From: Watersipora subatra
Taxonomy: Eukaryota; Bryozoa; Gymnolaemata; Cheilostomatida; Watersiporidae
Direction of reading: 5' to 3'
DNA: 64,000 nt
NCBI RefSeq assembly: GCF_963576615.1
Contig: NC_088714.1
Coordinates: 5,022,001-5,086,000 of the forward strand
Shown: in pieces, positions 38,601-50,400 of the stretch
Layout of the letters: each line of letters starts with the position of its first letter
Numbering within the stretch: the first letter of the stretch is position 1
Translations under genes and position numbers: made by a program
The notes under the pieces: generated by a model
What the model saw: only the letters and a program-made list of their open reading frames with translations
Told to the model about the DNA's origin: nothing
The model's database searches: none

Positions 38601-40540
38601 ATCACAGCAGAATAAGGTGGACTGCCTGATCTATAGACAGTTGTGGAGTATGCCATCAGGGTAGTAGGTGAACACTGTCTATGACTTGTTATTGTAGCTG
38701 ATAGAGACTCTGCAAGACCTGTCTCACTTGGAGGACATAGAAATAGACCAGGATGACAGATATGCTACTTATGGCAAGTGGTCTTCTTACAATACTTCTA
38801 CTTATTACAGTGTGTTTTATTACAGTGTCAATGACTGATGTAGGCTTCCATATTCAATTTAGGAGTTCTCCTTTGACTTGGATAGCCTGCTTCTATCGTA
38901 TATTTTATGTATGGGCTCTTCCTTCGTTTTCATTGCTTTCTTGTACTTGTTTTCTCGCCATCCATTCTTATTTTTCTATGTACAGTAATCATGCTTCTAC
39001 AGACCACCTCTTAAATTCACAAATAATAGTATATGGTAATACTTTTATGGTAAGTAGGGTGAAGATCAATATCCAGGACTCTTAGTGATGGTAGAAAGAG
39101 CATCTGACTCGAATAGCTTTAATTATGGGTAACTAAGTGCAGATTTTGCATATTTATAGAAATTATTAGCTAGTCTCAGTCAGCATAAAATAATTACTAT
39201 TGTCTGTCGTTTGTAGCCTACAAGATCAATAAACAGGATAGCAGGTTTTTAATAGATTGGAACAGTGACACCTGCGACCTAGTTGACAGAAAGTTCAGAG
39301 CCTTTGGTGAAATGGTGAGTTACAAAAACAGGTCAAGATCACGGATGTTATTTGAGCTGTATTATAAATCATATTCAGTGCTCCCAGGATGCGATACACA
39401 CTGCATCATTAACATTAGTTTCAAGTAGAAAAGTCACAGTACTTGTATGCATAAGGTGGTGACAACTTCTTTAATTGAATAAAGTTCATTAAATACTTAT
39501 TTCACTTTATTTGAAAATTTGTGTAAATCATATTATCTACAACTGCGTATTAGTATGGTGAAAAGTGTAAAATCATGTTTCAGCACAATATCTGGACATA
39601 CTTTGGGGAATACAAAGTGAAACTGAGTAAGTTGGTAGCCCCAAAGGAGATGCAGTGGTACACCATGAGAGACCCAAGGCTAGCCGGCCGTGCTGGAGCT
39701 TTGGCGTATTTGGGTCAGAAGGATTGTGTCGCCATTCAGTGCACAGTATGTAGTCGACAAGCTACTGTATTTCCTGTTCTGCTAGTCTCCTCCCACTTTA
39801 TATAACTGGTTATCAATAAATGAAGGTAAATTGTAGACTGAAGTTGTTCGTTGGATGTGTACAATATGATACCCTTAAATGTCAAGATCATTTGACTATG
39901 TGAGGGACCAAGTATAATGTTAATGTATTACTGCATTGAGAACCCAGTCATTGCACTAGCACCTGCGCAATGCCTAAACTTGATCCAAACAGATAGTCTA
40001 AGTCCTACACAGTTGTGAAAGAACTTCCAATAGAACTATTCAGATGGTTCTATAGCGTATCATTTAACAGCAGATTTGTTTCTATCCCGAACAGGAAATT
40101 CATTATAACTGCACATTTCAATCACCTTGCTGATGGAATTTTTAGGTGTGTTCTTAAAGAAGTTAAGAACACAGGCTTTGCTAAAACATGAACTGCCGCG
40201 TAAATATGTTTTAAGTGTTTCACATTAACAATCATGGTTTTAGATAGCCATGGATCTTTGCATTGAAATAACTGTTCAGTTTGTAAATACAAACCCACTG
40301 TTTTAGGATGGTCTGGTGGGAGTTCGTGAGATAAGCGTGAAGAAAGCTATGTCTGCTAAATCATTCTATAATGGTTACCTATCAAAACCTGAGTGGAAAT
40401 ATGCCAAGTTCTCCAACAAGGTTGAACCTTTCGGACCAACCAAACAGCCGAAGGTGCTGACATTAAAGAAACGGCTGGCACATCAGAAGCACTGGAGGCA
40501 GCAGCTGCTACGAATGCACGCTTTACCTTCAGACGGATAG
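32678..40540 (+). CDS. MTFMT: Mitochondrial methionyl-tRNA formyltransferase
   Basis: Transfers a formyl group from 10-formyl-THF to Met-tRNA to make the mitochondrial initiator. Coding exons: 32678-32781, 33344-33407, 35308-35459, 37020-37142, 37989-38091, 38698-38773, 39217-39314, 39584-39745 and 40307-40540; phases agree throughout, giving 371 aa (human 389). [12 protein letters not shown] opens the N-terminal domain; [15 protein letters not shown] follows at about residues 84-98. The formyltransferase signature [12 protein letters not shown] carries catalytic Asn111 and His113, and FDVGP provides Asp150. The C-terminal domain (from about 210) ends in [13 protein letters not shown] and NGYLSKPEW, then a basic tail. 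The exon carrying the start begins at an acceptor at 32653 and is open 8 codons upstream of the ATG, so part of the mitochondrial presequence may come from an earlier exon. Intron 6 begins GCAAGT, a GC-AG intron. The gene looks intact. Confidence 0.95.
32945..33234. repeat. 28-bp minisatellite, about 10 copies
   Basis: The unit reads GGTACTTGTACGTATACTAT then ATACTTGA, with G/A variation at the second base and one TATGTAC variant. It lies in MTFMT intron 1, ending about 110 bp before exon 2. Confidence 0.93.
33930..34330 (+). repeat. Dispersed repeat, copy A
   Basis: Shares with 50200-51000, in the same orientation and order: TAGGTTTCAC/GAGGTTTCAC, TAATAATGCC, ACACNTTTGTAG-type words, AAACTTTATGCT(A/G)ATTAATTTGGT, ATGACAA(C)TTATAT and a GTAGCAAAAGAGTTA/GCAGCGAAGGAGTTA end. 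Here the TAATAATGCC motif is essentially single-copy. Confidence 0.65.
34822..34966. repeat. 36-bp minisatellite, four copies
   Basis: The unit begins ATCGGCATACATGCGGGGAT and ends ACATTAATCCACTA. The period is a multiple of three, so both strands stay open across it and make spurious frames at 34795-35022 and 34805-35173. Located in MTFMT intron 2. Confidence 0.92.
35750..36983. repeat. 31-32-bp AT-rich minisatellite, about 39 copies
   Basis: The unit is built from TAATAATAGTAACAGATACTAATAATAG(G), with the extra G (AGGTAATAATAATAG) present in about two-thirds of copies. The array fills most of MTFMT intron 3 and stops about 36 bp before exon 4. Confidence 0.95.
38168..38419. repeat. 23-bp minisatellite, about 11 copies
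   Basis: Unit CTCAAGGTCATTTGTTATTACTA with variants (GTCGG, GTCGTTT, TTTGTCAAG). Starts about 75 bp after MTFMT exon 5. Because 23 is not a multiple of three, overlapping frames of CYY-rich peptide appear but are not genes. Confidence 0.93.
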
Positions 40541-40569
40541 GTTCGCTTTACCTTCAGACGGATAGGTTC
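40519..40569. repeat. Direct duplication across the MTFMT stop codon
   Basis: GCTTTACCTTCAGACGGATAGGTTC occurs twice in tandem (40519 and 40544). The first copy supplies the last codons and stop (LPSDG-stop); the second lies in the 3' UTR. Confidence 0.9.
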
Positions 40570-41230
40570 ACCACTTTAATATTACCGAGTTATCTTTGAG
40601 AAAAAGTTTGGTAACTGGATTTCTAGAGCTTAGGCTAGCAAGCTGGTCTATTTTTTAGACAAGTTAAACTAACCAAGACTGTGCTCCTACATATTCATGA
40701 TTGCAGCATTTATACTGCACACTCACCGGCATCATTGAACACTCTTAGGGAGGTCAGCTGTCTGGCCTTACTTTTTCAACACTAATATAGCAATCAGCTG
40801 CTTTGCCCTTGGATATTGCTGTTTTGTGTGTCTAGGAAATCTTCAAGTTTTATTTTATGTAAAAGATATTTGTTATTAATATACCTGAAATTGAGTAAAC
40901 AAACTTTAGGGCAGTTTTTTGACATACATGTAGGTTGTACAACTACCTAGTATTGTATGAATGAGTAATGGTGAGATGTGAACATAGATATGGTTAAGAT
41001 GATTTCTTCATACTGATATCATAAATAGCCAGTTTTGACAAGGCTATACAGATATTTGTTCTGCATCCAAATAGTTTTTATTGATTACTGAAATATTCGT
41101 TTAAATTTGTTGCGAAAGTATACAAGTGGCTATGTGAAGTCAGAGAATATTACTCCTTTTAGAGTGACATTTGAGCTTGCTATAATTTGTTTTTTTTTGT
41201 ATTAACACTATCTGCTCACAAATGTAAAGA
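40570..41230. other. Intergenic/3' UTR between MTFMT and GTF2H2
   Basis: The two genes converge; stop codons are 888 bp apart. No AATAAA was found for MTFMT by eye. Confidence 0.55.
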
Positions 41231-41231
41231 A

Positions 41232-41237
41232 TTTATT
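41232..41237 (-). promoter_or_regulatory. Possible poly(A) signal of GTF2H2
   Basis: AATAAA on the minus strand (TTTATT on plus), about 190 bp past the GTF2H2 stop. By position only; such words are common in AT-rich DNA. Confidence 0.35.
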
Positions 41238-41428
41238 AAATTATTACTGTTAATAATTCTCTCGTTTGATGTGAATGGCATGGCATGTTACGTAAAATGT
41301 ACACGTGTAGAACACATGGAATATCATGACAAAATATATACAAAAATTATAAATTCACTAATGTTTTTCTCAAGATTGCTTTAAAATTACGAGCTCCATG
41401 AGTAATTACTTCTGTTAATAGCCTGTGG

Positions 41429-44400
41429 TCAAACAGATTCTCCACGCTCACTGCTACAAGTTGGACAGGAATGGAGCATTTCATGCACAAAGAGATCACA
41501 GTCTAGACAGTAGAAGTTCTGGCAGCAAGAGCAGCAAAAGATCTAAAAAATAAGTGATTATTAGGCATTAGGGAGCCAATCAGTTGTGAACATGTACAAC
41601 TCTTTGACAGTTGAGTAATTCAGGTAGTGATCGACTTACCGGTGGTTCTTTTAACAGTGTAAGACAACCAGCGCAATGCCTACAAACACAAGCGTTCACT
41701 TCAATTACAAAAGCCTGGTTCAACATGAAGGATTTACTCATGAATCTTTAAAATACGCACAAAATGGAGTCTAACACCATTATCTTGTCTAGCATCATTA
41801 TCATAGGGAAACAAAGATATGATCAAATAGCAATAAAAAGTTTCTATCGCTCAACTGCCGTCCTCCAGCTGTATTGCATGCCTCATAGCAACGAAATAAG
41901 TATCGGCTCTCAACATCAACCTTGACCCAGTAGCCGGTAACACAGAAGCAAGCGGGGAGACAACTATACTATGTCAATTCGGTCACCAAGGATGAGTTAA
42001 GCTCAAATAATTATTACAACTAATGCAGTCTACTCAATCCAGAGACCCCCTAAAGCCTGAACTCCAAACCACCACATCTACAGATATGCGAACCAAGTAA
42101 AGCTCACCGGTATTTTGAGTCACTCGCTCTAGAAATATTGACATTCTTCAGTCAGCATTAAGATACTTTTATTATAGCTGATGATAGACTAAAACTGGCA
42201 GTGGCAGTTATCTCCACCACAAATGTTATAAAACAATAGGTTATGTGTGAAGGAGTGAGTGAGTACCTAAAATACGATCCTAAAAATGGTGAGCAATTCA
42301 AAACGCTTTAGAAGTATTTCGCTATTACAATTAAGGGGGCAAATAAAACGCACTCCCTGTACTTCAAGTTCAACTATCTGAGGCAACTTAAAAAAATCAA
42401 AACTATGTCTAAAGGAGGAGATTATGTATGATTATGCCTTTGTAGATTATGGTCAGTTAAAAAGGTTTAAAATTGTTAAAAATTTGTTAAAAATTGACAC
42501 TAAGAACTATTCATAATATGAACTATTTGACAAAATACTTTCAGTATGGGTAGTACAGAAGATAAAAAGTTATCATCAAGACCTGATGGAATGTTTTGCG
42601 TATGGTATGAAATGTTAAAGAGCTACTCTGGTAACTGGTTACTCATGGGCATCCTATTAAGAGTAGCTGAATTTGTTAAAGAGCACATGAATAAGTCAAG
42701 ACTAAGTGCCATTTTAGAGGTCGGTGACAAGAAGGGCATCTCAAGCCTGATTTCCGTATGACAGCGCAATGATCGTGCGCGGCCCAGTCATCGTGCGCAA
42801 TGCATTGCTTAGGCAGCGATGCAGTGATTCCATAGCGCGCGTAGGCGCCATGCTTGCATTGGACAGGATGGGTGATTTCCTTACTTTTTCGTACAGAAGA
42901 CCGATTTCTTCGGAAAAGAGCCCTCCGTTGCGACCTTGCGCTGTCATATAAAAACCAGGCTTACTATTTCGTACGGGCAACTGATTTCTTCAGAAAACAG
43001 CCCTCCGTTTGAATTGTGGGATTGGTTGAAAAGGTTGAGCGGTATATTGTGGGATACATCATTGCGCGCACCCGTCGCAAGGATCCATTCTGTTGGATCC
43101 TTGCGATCGGCGTACGCATGTCGCCCGATCGTCGTGCGTTGACGTTTCCACATCACAGCCGGCCTACACACGACGTCGTGCGCCTTGTTGCGCACCTTGC
43201 GCTATCATATGGAAACCAGGCTTTACTGTAAGCGCCTATATATACCTATATAAAGCTTTAAAAACTGGAAGACCTAGATCTCTTAGCAACCTGGGCTAAA
43301 GCTAAGAGTATTGATTTGCCAGAGATGGAAGCATCTGAGCTGTGTATATATTTTGCTAACAGTGCAGTCATCGTACAAGTAAAGATAAACTCAATCAATG
43401 CTTTAGTTCTATTATAAAACTTTACTTTTATCCAACAACCCGAAATGATGTCTCTAGAGAGTTTCTGAAGGGTAAAATTACCCCATAGCTATGGAACAGA
43501 TCAGGAAAAAGTGCATCAGTTGATAAACACAATTTAATAAGCAGTATGTACTAGCAAACTCGTGTGGGACAAACCAAACACGGACTGTTGGTGCTCTAGT
43601 GACTCACCTTAAGTGCTCAGGTGGGAGAGAAGTGTGTTCCTCAAATGGTTGGATAGGAAAGAGGTGATGGTAGGAACGAGCAAGGTGCGGCGCTGAGACA
43701 AGTATTAATCCTACAAAAGAGAACAGGACAAGATTCGTACAACATTTTTATCACTTTCTTGCTATGCAGGAATAATCTGTTCATTGCAGGAGGAAATGTA
43801 AGAAATTCCTAACGGCTCTCTGAATGTCATGCTAATTAGTCAACTGCTCTGCAATCGGTTGGAATCCTTCACATCGCAAATCAATTTATTTTCCTATCTA
43901 ATAAAAAATAATAACCTAAACTTACCTTTATTGTATAAATCTCTCAAAACCAAAACTAGTATACAATAATAACTTGGACTTAAAACTACATATTCATTAA
44001 CTCTTCATACTTAACTAGCCTTAGATTTCACTTAGACTGCAATTGTAGTATTGAACTTACCACATATTTGACATTCAATAGGTAATTCGCAGTACTTGGA
44101 CTGACACTGGGGACAGATGTAGCCTTTGTTACTCAGTGTAGAGCCACCCGCTGAATCTTGATGACTAAAACGAGTGACAAGCAAAATGAGCAAGTAGAAT
44201 TATTGACTAAGTTTACATACAGTGAACTGAATCGCTACTCTGGACTACTCTGGACGCTGGGCTGACAAACATATCAGGGTTCCATAGGCATTGATTGATC
44301 AATTCCATAGATGCTTGTGCACCGCCATTTAAAGACCTTTTTACAGACCAATGGGCGCACAAGTCGATAAGGTCGTTTCCATGGCACAAAGATGGAACAG

Positions 44401-47400
44401 CGACACTGAATCTCAACGGAATGAGAGCGACACGGCGACTTCCATGATGGCATTGCAGTGCTATATAGGGGTGAGTCGCTGCACTATCACGGAATAAAAA
44501 CTTAGTTAATAACAAATTCTGATAGCAAAAAGAGTTGGTAATAGTCAAATTATAATGATGAACTTACAACTATGGCCAAAACTACATTCTCAATCAACAT
44601 CCTTCTATCTCCATCCAAAGCTATTTATAGAATAGACATACCGTCCCATTTCTGGCAGGCCCGTATAAATCTATTTTATAGGGAAGTGTGATACATACCA
44701 GACACACATGGATGGCTTCTCCTTGCCAGTGATGCTGTAGTGACTAGGAAATCCCATTTTAATGAGTGATGACTCTACGTTAGTCTAAAGAGGAAGAAGG
44801 AAATGAGCCACATAAAGGACTAGCTTTCAATAGACAAGCTCAATCAAATTTAGTAACCCTGAAAATAGCCGCAAGGACTGGCTTAGCAACTGATAGTTGA
44901 CTACACTGAATTATTTTCTGTTCCTGTAATGGCAGTGAGCACTCGTTAACATTATAACAAGCTACAGTCTGCATTGGCACTAGTACAGTGCAAAACTACA
45001 TACATGCATGCACACACAAGCGCGCATGCACGCACAATGTGATATAATGTACTTGTATAAGTCATATTATACACTGCAAGATAATGTACATGCCACGCAC
45101 TCTGCTAAGAGAAGATTTACACCAGCATTATTCCACTAGTGAAATGTATGCATCAAGATCATAAAGATGTCAAACAAATGATAAAAAGTTCCAAGTAATA
45201 AAATTATTCAACTATTAAATCACATCTTATAAATATAATTACCTGATTGTCTTAAATTAAATTGTTAAATCTGATGAAAAAATAAGAAGAGTACTTTGTT
45301 TTGGTTAAGCTCACGCTAATCCCAAATATACTTGGAATGAAGAAGTGAGACAACTCCTGATGAAATATTTTACTTTAATATTTACTTCATTTAGGCTCTA
45401 TAAATTTTTTTTCTGTGAGATAGAATAAAATGTGGAAAACTGCAGATCTGTGAATAAAAGTGACAGAGCAAAACCAGCAGGTAAAAATAAGCTACTGCGT
45501 CACTACTGCTAGCAGACAGACTCTACTTACAGCACTGGCTTGTGGTAGAGCGTGGGCATTGAGCAAATCTTTAAAATGGCTCTCATCCAATATAATTCCA
45601 TAACTTCCTGCAAATGAAAGGTTTTAGATATAAGCAATCCCAGTGCATGACCGATGTATTGAACATGGTAAATTCATTCCTTGGTGAATTAGTAAAGAGA
45701 GCTGAACCTGCGGTAATGATCGAAAAATCCACTCTACTCTGGTACTGCGTTCACTATAGTATACAATATACATATAGTAGAAAGTGTATATACGTCTATA
45801 TGCATAGTATATATACGTATATAGACTATATGTGTCTGTGTGAGCAATCCCTCAAAGATCAAGTATGTCTGCTTAGCTACCTGCAAGCAGAGGCTGTGTG
45901 CGTGTTTTTAAGAGCATTGTTGGACAAGCAATGGCCCTGTGATCTTGGCTGGACACGTCTGAGCCCGGTGGCAAGGAAACCTCGACAACTGGAGACACGC
46001 TCAGTTGTAAAAAGCAATTTAACGTTGGATGTCATTACATGTTACCACCAGTAGTCGTTTTTGGAAATTGAACTCAAAGGTCAGGCGCTCTAGACCACTA
46101 GGCCCGACGGCTCTAAATAGTATACGCATAACATACGAGACGAACTAGCGTTCAGATATTCTTTGATCAGACAGCAACTACTATCAACTAAAGATCAACT
46201 ACTAAATAAACCTTTTGAGACGATGTGGGCATCTCATATTACAAAATAGACTACATAGATGTAGCCATCAAACGGCAGGCATATACGGAACCTGAGGTCT
46301 TGGTGCAGAGCTCTTTACAAATCCTAACTTCAGCGGCTAATCCGATCACAGAGCACTTGACAGCATTCTGAGACAGAGCGCTGATAGTACCTTGAATATC
46401 ACTCGGATCACATGTTGTCAAACTTCCCATGATGACTATCACCTGGAATAACAACTGTAGAATATAAGAGAAAACAACTACCAACAGAATTTACACATGA
46501 GATTTATGCTTTTGTTTAATGCTTGCATATTCATCAACTTGCGGAATGACATTTAGTTTTTTACCCCAACTGTATTTTACTACCAGGAGGCAGAGTATAC
46601 TGATAGTGTCAAAGGGATCAGAGGGTATAGTTGTAACAAAGGTTAGATAAAATAAAAGGTCTATTTGGGTGACACTCCCTTTTTTATTGCAATTATATCT
46701 GACCATTCAGGTTTTTCTTTCCGTCATAAAGTTGATGGAATCTAAATAATTGCATTACCTAAAACTTTATCATTTGTTCAATAAAAAAATAACTGACATG
46801 CATTGTAATTTGTACAAATTATTTCATAAATAAATTAAGACTAGTAATTGTACATATATATATCTCTATATTATATATTATTATACTTCCCAGGATTACA
46901 TCAGTTGTCTATATTTCCATTCTTCAATTATATATATCATGACATATAACATGAATCCTATCTAGACTATTCAAGACAAAATGAATTGTACCTATCATAG
47001 TATGATTATTATTCCTATTACAAACAAGCTTAAAGGCGACGTGACACAAAAAAATTAACAAAAAATCTTGATTACTTTTTCATGCTTGGATTTACACAAA
47101 AAAAATTACAGATTTCTATTTATGTTTATACAAAAGTAAATTGAAAAATCGCTGTTTTATATTTGCAGAGCAGCCACAAATAGATTTTGCATGAGCTGTT
47201 ATTGTATTATTTAAATAAGTTTGATCAATCATAATCAAATTTTTCAAATCCTGAATTACTGTAATAGCTATAAAATTACTCAAACTAATAGACAATGACA
47301 CACAATAGAGTTCTATTCCTTAGCAATTCGCATCCAGAGAGTTATGTAAATGACAGAACTCCAACTTCATACTTCTGCTAAGATTTGTTTTACATCATAG

Positions 47401-50400
47401 TAATACAAATCTTTTAAATAGCCTAGTATGACACACACTATTTGAAAGGAAAATATTCGAAAGCCTCAGACAACAAAAAACGGCGCCTAAAGCATTAAAT
47501 TTTTAGTAGGTCAAGTAGAGTAACAGGACATGATGTCGCACTTGTCATTGACCTGATTGTCTGCTAAAGCGCCAGTGTGTCAATCAATTATAACTGCTCA
47601 CTGCCAGTGTGTCAATCAATTATAACTGCTCACTGCTAGTGTGTCAATCAATTATAACTGCTCACTGCCAGTGTGTCAATCAATTATAACTGCTCACTGC
47701 TAGTGTGTCAATCAATTATAACTGCTCACTGCTAGTGTGTCAATCAATTATAACTGCTCACTGCCAGTGTGTCAATCAATTATAACTGCTCACTGCCAGT
47801 GTGTCAATCAATTATTAATTATTTGACAAAGACATTACTCTTGATTAAAGTAAAGTTGCTTGCCCTGTAATACTTTTCATAAGGAAGCGTAGACTTTGTC
47901 AATATCCTAGAACTACAGTGCACCCTCAGGATACGATTACCCTAATATACATTTTTCCCCTTACAAAGTGGAACATGATGATTTTTTCACCTCACCATAC
48001 AAATCTTTTTTCACCATATGAATTCTACCAAATTTTTGCTCGAGTTCAAATTTGGCTGTCGGTGTGCTTATTACGTGTGTCCAAATAATAAAGACACCAA
48101 AATGCTGTTCGTCGAAAATATTTTCACAGTGCCTGAAAGAGACACGATGACCGATTTCTCCGAGTTCAACAATTCTCGTGTGTAAAACAGTAACATTTTC
48201 CCTTTAAAAGCAGTAGCAAAGTTGGAGTTGCGATTCCCTTCATACCAAAAGTCTAGTGGTCAGACAACTTAAGTAACCTGCTAACAAAATCCACTTCATT
48301 ACAAAAACACAATAGTTTGGGTTTTCTTGCCTAATTCGGTTGAAAAATATTTTAAACAGGTTAGGTAAAGGTTACAGTGAAAGCAAAGACAGAAACGAAT
48401 TAGTAATAAAATTTAAGTGGTAAAAAGTTGAAATTCAGTAAAATAGTTAAAAATACATACTAAAACTTAGCTGCGCGCGTGCGTGTATTCAAATTTAATG
48501 TCATACATCTATGTACGTCTGTCTTGAAGGTAAGAACTCCCTATAGTACATTATAATGTTACATTTTATTGCAGATCATAACCACTAAATACAATAAAGT
48601 TGCTGTAGTTACTATAGTTACTAAGGTTAACATACTATTTTGTTACTAATTTTCCCACGAGCAAACAGAGCGAAGCGATTGGTTGGGATATTTATGATAA
48701 ATGCACATGTGCACACAACTCCCGAAAATTATTCATCAACAATGAGACGAACCCTTGTATCAAAATTTCATCAACAAATTCAACCATCGTTTTGTAGAGT
48801 CGTTAAAGTATAATAACGATACAAAACACATACAAACCTATTTAAATATGTTACCAAGTCTTTGTAAACCGTCGTTATTATCTTAAAACTTACCCATCTG
48901 ATCGGATTATACACAAATAGACAGATTTATTTGGACGAAAATCGTTATTAAAACTTGCTAAGCCTCACTTTTATAAAATTTAAGACCGGAAATTGAAACG
49001 CCGAGCGACAAAGAATAGAACGATTAAGTTGTGCGCAGTTCACGAAAAAATAACATGCACTTTTCACCAGTCTATAGCATTGTCGGATTGCCGAAGGTTT
49101 CGGTAATTAACATAGGAGTACTGAAATCGTTTCATTTTTGCCGGTTTCAAATTAACTGACATTTCAGACACATTTGAGTACTTTGGTATTCTAACTGATG
49201 TCCAACGCAGTGTAAGTAAAGGAAATGACGATGATATTTTTTTCTAACAATTTTTATGAGATTACGATATTTAATTATAAGTTTGGATACTCGTCTTGAT
49301 ACTTCTTGATATTGTTAGCTATGACGTTTTAAAATGTAAACAAAATTGTGCATTGGTTTTCTATTATTACTGTATTACTATTACTACGTTTGGATATTCT
49401 TTTTGATACTTCTTGATATTGTTAGCTATGACGTTTTGAAATGTAAACAGAATTGTGCATTGGTTTTATATTATTACTATATTAATAATGTTGGTTATTC
49501 TAATAATATCAGTGCATTTTACTTCTGATATTGGCCAATATTGCATTTCTCCTATTGCAGGGGGAGAGATATAAACATATAATCTTTTCCTTTCATTATT
49601 GCTGTTTGTTGCACATAACACCCACTACATTACAGCTACCATTGCAGTTATCCTATTGCACTGCAGTGCCATTTGACTGCTAATATTGCATTTCTCAACC
49701 ATCAGTACCCTTTCTTTTTTCCAATATCACTTTGGTCGTGGGCTGTATGACAGTGGAATTTCTAGTTAATATGTACAGCAATTAGATAAAAATTTTGATG
49801 ATTTTTACCAGAGGATGTCAGCATTATATAATTACTACGGTTTCTATAACCCTACATATGATTTTTTCACGAGGGTGCACTGTACTAGAATTAATATACA
49901 AGAGTTCACAACTCTCATCTATCCTAGCCGACCCATCACAGTTTCCATTTACCTCCTTACTGGTGTGTGCAGGCACATGCTTGAGTGTATGATAGGCGAG
50001 CTCGAGGCTGTTTTGCAGAGAGAATTCCCCGGTACATTCCGCCTTTCTTAGCTTCTCTATGCAGCTGTTCAATCTCTCTGGGTTTCCTATGAGTCAAGGC
50101 AGCTTTAGATACAGGAAAGTTAATGACACAAAATAATGACCTGAACAACTAACACTGTATTATAGGCAAATAATAAATGAAACATTTTTTTCACAATGTC
50201 GTCTTCGCTATGACCAGTCTTGTCAGACATATTACGGCTATGGAGGTTTCACTAATTGAAGATGAATGGAGTTTTGGTGATTTTTATTGAACAATAGTAC
50301 TACTGAGAATTTAGCAGTCATAATAATGCCGTAAGCTATAATAACGCCGTAAGCTATAATAACGCCGTAAGCTATAATAACGCCGTAAGCTATAATAACG

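Noticed and set aside
42741-43299. Six overlapping frames of 60-83 codons
   Set aside because: All fall in the GC-rich fold-back element, where low stop density comes from base composition.
45614-46054. 146-codon plus-strand frame
   Set aside because: It lies inside a SINE copy that recurs at 61655-61935; the peptide is not conserved between copies.
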